21,119 bases of DNA from a virus. Below the pieces are notes generated by a model. It did not search any database and was not told the origin of the DNA. It saw nothing but the letters and a program-made list of their open reading frames with translations. Below, piece by piece: positions 13,609 through 19,220 of the stretch (the stretch's first letter is position 1; every line of letters starts with the position of its first letter). Position numbers and translations under genes: made by a program. The stretch is from IMG/VR virus record IMGVR_UViG_3300025887_000177, positions 1 to 21,119 of that record. One strand, 5' to 3'.

Positions 13609-15348
13609 CTAACGTCTTGCTCCTACTTGATATTCTAATTGAAACCCTTTAAGGGAATACGGTGCTGTTTCTCCACCGTCATTAATTCTTAGTGCAACAG
13701 AAAAACCTGAACCCTCTACTGGTTGTCTTACAAGTGGCTGTGAAGGACCACCAAAAACAAATTGCACTGCACTGCTACTAGTACTAAAAATAGCTGTACC
13801 AAATAAAGCAGCTACATCTGAAGTATCTAACGCATAGGGAGCAGGTCTTGCTGAGTCTGTAGATTCGTTATCATACAACATTAACAAGTCTGCATCAATG
13901 GATGACTCAGGTTTATAGTTAAGGATAACTCTTTGCATGTGTTTTCTAACACCAGTATCTCCAAAACTTAAATCTGGACTTCTATATCTTCCTAGTATTG
14001 CTGTTCCATCAAAAGTATTACCTCTTTCTTGTCTGTGAACATATCCTGAAAAGTCACCATGTATGACTCTAACATCTCCATCAACAACTAAAGTATCTGT
14101 AGCTGAAGGTTTTACTCCACGTATTTCTGCAAACTCAAATTTGTCTGCTCTTCTAACACAAATAATACCTTTTGTTATTTTTTCACCCTGTCCTACTTTT
14201 GAGAAAAATATTCTGTACTGTGTTTTATCTGGTATAACTACACTTTCAAATACTGTTGAGTCTTTAATATTAACATCAAAGATAGACTGTACGTTTTGTG
14301 TAATAGCACCAAGAGCCGTATCACCAATTCTTGCAGTAGCAGCAACAGTCCTAAGTCCATCAGGACCAAGGAATAATAAATCACCTGCAAATTCTTGTAT
14401 AGTATCTTTATTAACACAACCAATATCTCTAGTAACTGGTTGTATAGCAAAGTCACTGAGAGTAGATCCTGTCATTTTAAATATTCTGTTTTCACAAAAT
14501 ATAAACAGTGCATCCCTAAATACTTTTAATCCAACAATGTTATCGTCTACTTTAATAGTACCTGCACCTTGACCTCCTGTAAAACCATCTTCATCAAAGG
14601 GTTCACTAAACACTAAGGTTTGAGGTGTAGTAGACTTACCTGCGTAAAACATGTGAGATTTAAAAGCTACAACTATTGTAGATCCTGCTACAGAACTTTC
14701 ACTTACATCTGTTGCAGATAAAGAAGAGTTAAAAATAGTTGGAGCGTTTGTACCGTCTACAACAATAATCTTTTCGTTGCCGTCAAAGTTATATCGTTCA
14801 AAACTGTACTTATCCGCACTAGTTCTCCCAGTATCTCGTTCAGTCCAAGACTCTGACACTGCATCATCAACAGCATGATCAGCAGCAGTTGTACTTGACG
14901 TAGCACGAGTTACACCTGTAAAAGTACTGGCGGTAACACCAGTATACGTAAATAACTCATCGTTAATTTGTAATGTTCCGCTAGAAGTAAAGCCTGTTGT
15001 TGAGTCTACATTTAAAGTTCCTGATCCTGTCATACCTGTGCCAGATGCAACTTTATTTGTAAGCTCCGTAGACGCAGAACTAAATATCTTCTCACCTCTA
15101 GCTGCTACTATTTTATCTGCAAAGTTAGCAACCATAAGTATTTTTTCACCAGAACTAGATGTCTGAGGTACTTGTTGATTTACGTATTTACGAAAGCCAT
15201 TTATTCTCCTGTAGCCACCCTCAATGTCAGGCTCAAAGTTTTCTAACTCTAACGCTTCACCAGGTTGCATTAGAAACGTAGAACGGTTTAAAACTAAACC
15301 ACCCTCACAGTTAAACGCTGCAGGTTGAGCTTGAGAAAGATCAGGCAT
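13609..15348 (-). CDS. Tail nozzle / DNA-stabilisation protein (T7 gp12 or P22 gp10-like role)
   Basis: 579 residues; the ATG (15346-15348) overlaps the stop of the adaptor gene as TAATG. The N-terminus has NFEPDIEGGYRRINGFRKY (37-55), a phrase typical of phage tail-tube B/stabilisation proteins. Beta-propeller-like strands follow: KILMVANFADKIVAARGEKI (69-88), NEKIIVVDGTNAPTIF, FKSHMFYAGK, IVGLKVFRDALFIFCENRIF and FAGDLLFLGPDGLRTVAATA. Residues 106-165 are an inserted beta module (STTGFTSSG...FTYTGV...FTGVTR) that is related to one in the neighbouring adaptor. The length is between P22 gp10 and T7 gp12. In the virion it should form the end of the short tail and hold the packaged DNA. Assignment rests on these motifs and on its order after the adaptor and before the fibre. 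Confidence 0.85.
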   Translation of the reverse strand: MPDLSQAQPAAFNCEGGLVLNRSTFLMQPGEALELENFEPDIEGGYRRINGFRKYVNQQVPQTSSSGEKILMVANFADKIVAARGEKIFSSASTELTNKVASGTGMTGSGTLNVDSTTGFTSSGTLQINDELFTYTGVTASTFTGVTRATSSTTAADHAVDDAVSESWTERDTGRTSADKYSFERYNFDGNEKIIVVDGTNAPTIFNSSLSATDVSESSVAGSTIVVAFKSHMFYAGKSTTPQTLVFSEPFDEDGFTGGQGAGTIKVDDNIVGLKVFRDALFIFCENRIFKMTGSTLSDFAIQPVTRDIGCVNKDTIQEFAGDLLFLGPDGLRTVAATARIGDTALGAITQNVQSIFDVNIKDSTVFESVVIPDKTQYRIFFSKVGQGEKITKGIICVRRADKFEFAEIRGVKPSATDTLVVDGDVRVIHGDFSGYVHRQERGNTFDGTAILGRYRSPDLSFGDTGVRKHMQRVILNYKPESSIDADLLMLYDNESTDSARPAPYALDTSDVAALFGTAIFSTSSSAVQFVFGGPSQPLVRQPVEGSGFSVALRINDGGETAPYSLKGFQLEYQVGARR

Positions 15349-16286
15349 TATGAAATAACTCCTGCCATAAAGTTAGCAGAACCTCTAGGAGTTATAAGAA
15401 CTGTAGATCTTACATACTCGTATTTGTTGATAAGCAAGCTCTGCATGTTTTTAATGCCTTGCTCAAACCTACCAAAGTTTAATTGGTACTGTTGTATCTC
15501 ACCACGATATTGATAAACAAAAGCTGTAGCACCATCTACAATTACAGGACCAAACCTGTCTGGTATACTTGTAGTATCACCATGTGCAGATAGGTCAGAA
15601 GGAAATGTAAAGTAATCAAAGACTAGTGTGTATTGTTTGTCTGGGTAAGGATATAACAAGTAGTTATTATCTGGGGTGCGTACTATATTTCTAGGAACAC
15701 CTCCACCATCAAACTGCGTTACTGTTGTACCATCTGCATGTAAAGCAGCAGTTGTACTGTTAGCACCCCTTGTGCAACCTGTAATATCGTTACCTGAAAC
15801 AGCAGTATAAGTTACTTGCTCACCACCAATGTACACTTTACCTGATGCAGAAAAACCTGTGGTAGAAGTTAAAGTAAGAGTTGTTACAGAACTTGAGTGT
15901 GATCCGTTAAGAGTTGTTGATTTAATCTGATCTTCCTCGTTAGGATAATCTTTATCAATGTACTCATTATAGTTAAGAGAAACTAAATTATTACCTGCAG
16001 AGTTAAGATCATCATCTTTTTTAATTCTTGCAGTGTTATAGTCTACTGACTTAGTACTTGTAGGTAGGCTGTACCTTGCTACACCTGGAGTCAAAGTAGA
16101 AGAATTTTGTGCGTGGTTAAAAGAGTATCCAAACTCTCTTTGATTAATATATCTTATAGCTTCATTAACAGCATTTTTACATTGTACCTGGACACCCCTT
16201 GCACTAGTAAAATTAGTAGAGGTAAGCACTACTTCATTCATGCGTGTAATAACATCGTTAGTTAACGAAAGAAATGTCAAAGCCAT
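15348..16286 (-). CDS. Head-tail adaptor / tail tubular protein A-like
   Basis: 312 residues; ATG at 16284-16286 with an AAGGA ribosome binding site 6 nt upstream, placed inside a hairpin. The N-terminal helical part (VITRMNEVVLTSTNF, then VQCKNAVNEAIRYINQREF), the GYSFNHAQNSSTLTPGVARY segment and the C-terminal helices (IVDGATAFVYQYRGEIQQYQ, then FGRFEQGIKNMQSLLINKYE) fit the adaptor / tail tubular A family of short-tailed phages. These proteins form a ring between the portal and the nozzle. The protein is longer than T7 gp11 mainly because residues 123-190 form an extra beta module (STTGFSASGKVYIGGEQVTY, then GCTRGANSTTAALHADGTTV) resembling one in the next gene. The string GGVPRNIVRTPDNNYLLYPY (195-214) resumes the family core. 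Confidence 0.83.
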   Translation of the reverse strand: MALTFLSLTNDVITRMNEVVLTSTNFTSARGVQVQCKNAVNEAIRYINQREFGYSFNHAQNSSTLTPGVARYSLPTSTKSVDYNTARIKKDDDLNSAGNNLVSLNYNEYIDKDYPNEEDQIKSTTLNGSHSSSVTTLTLTSTTGFSASGKVYIGGEQVTYTAVSGNDITGCTRGANSTTAALHADGTTVTQFDGGGVPRNIVRTPDNNYLLYPYPDKQYTLVFDYFTFPSDLSAHGDTTSIPDRFGPVIVDGATAFVYQYRGEIQQYQLNFGRFEQGIKNMQSLLINKYEYVRSTVLITPRGSANFMAGVIS

Positions 16287-16293
16287 ATTGTTT

Positions 16294-16312
16294 CCTTTAG
16301 ATAAGCTAAAGG
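16294..16312 (-). promoter_or_regulatory. Hairpin covering the ribosome binding site of the adaptor gene
   Basis: The minus-strand sequence CCTTTAG-CTTAT-CTAAAGG is a perfect 7-bp stem with a 5-nt loop. The 3' arm contains the AAGG of the Shine-Dalgarno sequence (16294-16297) of the gene starting at 16286, so folding would hide it. The 5' arm shares two bases (16311-16312) with the terminator-like hairpin just upstream, so the two structures cannot both be fully formed. Translational control is inferred. Confidence 0.6.
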
Positions 16313-16332
16313 GGCCAACCTAAGTCAGCCCC
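16311..16332 (-). terminator. Terminator-like hairpin after the decoration gene
   Basis: On the minus strand GGGGCTGAC-TTAG-GTTGGCCCC forms a 9-bp stem with two G-U pairs and a 4-nt loop, beginning 11 nt after the stop of the capsid decoration gene. Downstream the strand reads TTTAGCTT, which is a weak U tract. It is therefore probably a partial terminator or an RNA-processing and stabilising structure that lowers expression of the tail genes compared with the head genes. Confidence 0.6.
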
Positions 16333-16342
16333 AAAAGTTGTT

Positions 16343-16876
16343 TTATGCTAAGTCACGAGCAGCAACCGCTGCTTCTGTTTGTGCAGCAGAAACATCGACA
16401 ACTACTGCGTAGACACGTAAGCGTCCAGTTGCAGCAGCAGCACCTGCGATTGTAACATCGATAGTGTCAGCAGTACCCACAAGAGCCAAAGACTCAGCAG
16501 CATACGTAGAAGCTGCACCTGTGTTTACAATATTAGCTTCACCGTTACTACCTTTTACAAGGTATGTACCTGCTGCAGCATCTAGTGCCGCACCATCAAT
16601 GATGTCATCTCCACCACCAAAGTCAATGTTACAAGTACAACTTGCAGTAAAAGACTTCATGATTTCAGCACCTGCAGCAATCACAATTGATTCAGAAGGT
16701 ACTTCTAGTAGTTGAAAGATGTCACCGTTAGCAATAGTAGCACCTGCAGCAATCATAGCGTCAATGTCTAAGATCGCTTCCATAGTGCGTACTGTATTTC
16801 CTACTACAGTTGGAACAGCAAGAACGTCTGCACCAACACCTGCAGTAGAAGAGAGAGTCATATCAAAAGTAGCCAT
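16343..16876 (-). CDS. Probable capsid decoration/head protein
   Basis: 177 residues; ATG at 16874-16876 with a GGAGG ribosome binding site (16886-16890), 16 nt after the coat stop, so it is co-expressed with the coat gene. The sequence is small-residue rich (Ala, Gly, Val, Thr) and beta-like throughout, with acidic turns such as IDFGGGDDIIDGAALDAAAG. The strand pattern runs VRTMEAILDIDAMI, ANGDIFQLLEVPSESIVIAA, IMKSFTASCTCNIDF, ESLALVGTADTIDVTI and GRLRVYAVVVDVS. The last ten residues (EAAVAARDLA) are helical. It lacks membrane and catalytic motifs. Position directly after the coat gene, size and composition are those of head decoration or head-fibre proteins. The exact family is not recognised, and the terminator-like hairpin downstream groups it with the coat gene. 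Confidence 0.8.
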   Translation of the reverse strand: MATFDMTLSSTAGVGADVLAVPTVVGNTVRTMEAILDIDAMIAAGATIANGDIFQLLEVPSESIVIAAGAEIMKSFTASCTCNIDFGGGDDIIDGAALDAAAGTYLVKGSNGEANIVNTGAASTYAAESLALVGTADTIDVTIAGAAAATGRLRVYAVVVDVSAAQTEAAVAARDLA

Positions 16877-16892
16877 AAGTTATATCCTCCCC

Positions 16893-17966
16893 TTACGCTG
16901 CGTTATATTTAGCAGTAACCAAGGCTTCTGGCCTTAGTATTTTTCTGCCGTATAGATGCATACCACGAACAATGTCAGCAAAGCTGTCAGGGTCACGATA
17001 AGTTTCAGTCTTGCTGATTTGCTCCGCAGTTGCGACAGCAGAATCATGACCACCAACGATAACACCAAAGTTAGTAAGTTGGTTTGCAGTGCCTGATGTA
17101 CCTGGACCTGTGCCTAGAGCAGGAAGGTTTGATGATACATATAGACGGAAACCATGAAAGTTATTGATAGTAAGACCGTTACGTAGTCCACCACTTTCAC
17201 CGTAGTCTCCATTCATGAAGCGTGAGTCCTCATCAGAGAGTAGCTCCATAAACACTGGGTCAACAACAAGCCATCTACCTTGGGTATCAACTTGTTGTAC
17301 GTCAAGCAATCGTTTCATTCTTGCAACAATCATTGCAGGTGAAACTGTAGCTGTTGGTAGAGATGTAGCACCTGGCATACGAGCAGTTACTGGGATTGAA
17401 TGATCCCCTGCTGATGTTGTCGTAATGTTACCAAATGAATCTTTACGTAGCTTCATGCTTGTAAGCAACTCGTCTGAACCTGCAGAAGAAACAGACTTTG
17501 AACCATTTACTTGGTCATTTACTGTATCAGCTTTTGAGTGTAGACTTGACTGCTTAAAACCTGACAGATAGCCAAGAACTTCTTGGTCATACTGATCAGC
17601 TAGTCTGTAAGCTGCACGATCCGTTGCAAGTTGCATGAAGTTTACATGTGAGTGCGCTTCTTCGATATCGTCCATCTTAAAAGCATAGTAGTTGCTTTTA
17701 TCTACGACTAACTGAAAATCGTCATCTTCAAGATCTTGTGCTGTGATGTTTGTACCACGAGCATAAGCTTGGACAGAAATTTCAGGTTCTTTAATAATAC
17801 GCACAGTATCACCTTGTGCGCTAATCTCTCCGAAATAATCAGAGTTAGTTATGTCTCCTACAGTAGCAGCTTTACGGAAAGCAAGCTGTACTTTTTTGGA
17901 GTAGATTATTGGCGAAAAGTTACCGTTTGGTAAATTGCCATAACCTGTTGCGGTTTGAAAAGCCAT
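16893..17966 (-). CDS. Major capsid protein (HK97-fold type, predicted)
   Basis: 357 residues from ATG 17964-17966. The start is decided by a perfect GGAGG at 17976-17980 (9-nt spacing) and the MAFQTATGYGNLPNGNF beginning; an in-frame GTG at 18014 would add 16 residues but has no ribosome binding site. The sequence has coat-protein features: FSPIIYSKKVQLAFRKAATV (18-37), DYFGEISAQGDTVRIIKEPE (43-62), a QDLEDDDFQLVVDKSNYYAF run followed by KMDDIEEAHSHVN (77-109), and a central MIVARMKRLLDVQQVDTQGR segment leading to WLVVDPVFMELL. In phages with HK97-fold coats, the VDKxxYYxFxMDDIE stretch is typical of the P22/N4-like branch. It follows the scaffold gene and has its own promoter and leader. 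It should form the icosahedral shell. Confidence 0.9.
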   Translation of the reverse strand: MAFQTATGYGNLPNGNFSPIIYSKKVQLAFRKAATVGDITNSDYFGEISAQGDTVRIIKEPEISVQAYARGTNITAQDLEDDDFQLVVDKSNYYAFKMDDIEEAHSHVNFMQLATDRAAYRLADQYDQEVLGYLSGFKQSSLHSKADTVNDQVNGSKSVSSAGSDELLTSMKLRKDSFGNITTTSAGDHSIPVTARMPGATSLPTATVSPAMIVARMKRLLDVQQVDTQGRWLVVDPVFMELLSDEDSRFMNGDYGESGGLRNGLTINNFHGFRLYVSSNLPALGTGPGTSGTANQLTNFGVIVGGHDSAVATAEQISKTETYRDPDSFADIVRGMHLYGRKILRPEALVTAKYNAA

Positions 17967-18172
17967 GATTAAAATCCTCCATGATATTTGGCTTTGAGAA
18001 TAAAGCTTAAACACCTGAAAGAGGCTGTACGTTTTCTAGGGTGCAGAGAGCATTCAGTTGCGCTACCGAATACTACTGGGCCTATACTTGGACAGGTAGT
18101 TCTTTGTAGTTTAGACTTTTGGGTTAAATGTATCTTTGAAGGTAGTCCTTACGGAGGCTTCAAGTCAGATAC
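17967..18172 (-). other. Long structured 5' leader of the coat gene
   Basis: Between the predicted transcription start (about 18171) and the coat ATG there are about 205 non-coding nt. The leader begins with a bulged hairpin (18130-18172). It contains two ACTACC copies of its own (minus strand at 18141-18146 and 18095-18100), a third lying just upstream over the -10 region at 18174-18179. It ends with a small GCTTT/AAAGC hairpin (17991-18006) just upstream of the GGAGG. No convincing small ORF is present. I do not recognise any known riboswitch class. A stabilising or regulatory role for the coat mRNA is inference. Confidence 0.5.
18130..18172 (-). promoter_or_regulatory. 5'-terminal stem-loop of the coat transcript
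   Basis: Minus strand GTATCT (18172-18167), bulge GAC, TTGAAG (18163-18158), apical CCT/AGG stem with CCGTA loop, CTTCAA (18141-18136), AGATAC (18135-18130). Two perfect 6-bp helices are interrupted by a 3-nt bulge. The first base coincides with the start site expected from the promoter, so the mRNA would begin in a stable hairpin, a known way to protect transcripts from 5'-end-dependent decay. Confidence 0.6.
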
Positions 18173-18177
18173 TGGTA

Positions 18178-18205
18178 GTTATATGCTTGACTTAATATAT
18201 GTCAA
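18178..18205 (-). promoter_or_regulatory. Sigma-70-like promoter of the coat gene
   Basis: Minus-strand TTGACA (18205-18200, perfect -35 consensus), 16-nt spacer, TATAAC (18183-18178, one mismatch to the -10 consensus). It lies in the non-coding gap right after the scaffold stop codon, which strengthens the call. It would give the coat and decoration genes extra transcription beyond that from the upstream operon. Confidence 0.72.
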
Positions 18206-18209
18206 CCAT

Positions 18210-19160
18210 TTATCTTGCAGAACCAGACATATCATAAACAAACTTGCCATTACGCATAGATTCGTTTATCTTGTCCTGCATTTCCTCAAACTCCTTACTA
18301 GACATTCTAGCTACATCAGACTCTTTTATTTGTCCTTGTACGCCTTTTGCGTCTACAGAAGTACGAGTTCCTTTAGCAACAGTAGATGCTGCAGCTTTTC
18401 TAGATTGTTTCTTAGCTGCTATAGTCATACCGTTGTCAATTTTAAATAAGTCAATCACACGTACAACTGACGCAGGATCATCCATATTTTCGTAGAGTGC
18501 ATCCTTAACCCACTTGGGTTGTTCGTCTGCCCAGTTGTGAAACTGATCTGATTGTCTTAGCTCATCAAAGTCTTCGTGAGACTTGCGAATAACATTCTCT
18601 GACTTTATTCTTTGAGCTTCAGAGTGAGCCTCATCTAACTCTTGTAAACGTGACTCAGCCTTGTTGAACATCTCTTGAGCTTTCTTAGCTGCAATAGTTT
18701 CAACAATACCTGCTACGTCTGGGTACTCACTTGCCCACTTCTCTATGTCTTCATCAGACTTAGGAGGAACAATACCCTCACGTTTACTTTTGTTTTCTAG
18801 AGCGTCAAACTTTTCTTGCCACTCTTTTTCTTTAGAAGCTAAGTGTTTACGAATGTCACCGTAGCGTTTCTTAAAAGACTTTTCTTCAGCGTTTAACTCG
18901 CTGTCATCGTCTTCCTGTGCTTTGGTTTCCTCTGAGGTTTCTTCTTGTTGAGTATTACTCGTTGCTTGAACTTCGGAGTTCTCAGTACCATTGCTACTGG
19001 ATTCCTGTTGTTCTTCCACTTCTTCACCACGAGCCTCTGCTTCTAGTCTAGCAATCTCAGCCTCTTCAGCTTCCATTTGCTTTTGTTTCTTAGCGTGGTT
19101 ATATCCACGATCTACAAAACCTGCTGTTTTAGGTTTTTCCATTGTAGTTAGTTCAGGCAT
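18210..19160 (-). CDS. Capsid scaffolding / assembly protein
   Basis: 316 residues; ATG at 19158-19160 with AAAGGAG about 10 nt upstream. The composition is very acidic and Gln/Ser rich at the N-terminus (residues 28-95, with EEAEIARLEAEARGEEVEEQ and a run of Glu/Asp/Ser), then coiled-coil helices (91-125 and 155-195). A globular-like helical region DFDELRQSDQFHNWADEQPK WVKDAL (197-222) and a basic C-terminal part (KKQSRKAAASTVAKG, 250-264) complete it. This acidic N-terminal/basic C-terminal layout and the DFDELR...FHNWA...PKWV phrase are typical of scaffold proteins in T7-like and marine podovirus-like phages. It directs coat assembly around the portal and is removed at packaging. The coat gene follows it, separated by a promoter-bearing gap. 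Confidence 0.88.
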   Translation of the reverse strand: MPELTTMEKPKTAGFVDRGYNHAKKQKQMEAEEAEIARLEAEARGEEVEEQQESSSNGTENSEVQATSNTQQEETSEETKAQEDDDSELNAEEKSFKKRYGDIRKHLASKEKEWQEKFDALENKSKREGIVPPKSDEDIEKWASEYPDVAGIVETIAAKKAQEMFNKAESRLQELDEAHSEAQRIKSENVIRKSHEDFDELRQSDQFHNWADEQPKWVKDALYENMDDPASVVRVIDLFKIDNGMTIAAKKQSRKAAASTVAKGTRTSVDAKGVQGQIKESDVARMSSKEFEEMQDKINESMRNGKFVYDMSGSAR

Positions 19161-19184
19161 TTAAAGTTCTCCTTTATGTTGGGG

Positions 19185-19201
19185 CCAGGAACCATTCCTG
19201 G
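19185..19201 (-). promoter_or_regulatory. Hairpin upstream of the scaffold gene
   Basis: Minus strand CCAGGAA-TGG-TTCCTGG forms a perfect 7-bp stem in the 60-nt gap 19161..19220. It is not followed by a U tract (CCCCAACATAAAGGAG follows), so it is unlikely to terminate transcription. It may act as an RNA-processing or stability element upstream of the scaffold mRNA. Confidence 0.4.
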
Positions 19202-19220
19202 GTAGCCTTATTGTTATTGT

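Noticed and set aside
17967-18014. Upstream GTG start for the coat protein (16 extra residues)
   Set aside because: There is no ribosome binding site before the GTG at 18014, while the ATG at 17966 has a perfect GGAGG at good spacing.
18040-18090. tRNA-like GGTAGCGCA stretch on the minus strand in the coat leader
   Set aside because: It looks like a tRNA D-loop, but there is no matching anticodon stem, no TTCGA arm and no acceptor pairing.
18192-18209. Five-codon leader ORF (MVDIY) after the scaffold stop, and MLSAP at 18053
   Set aside because: They are very short, have weak or no ribosome binding sites, and the first lies upstream of the predicted transcription start.
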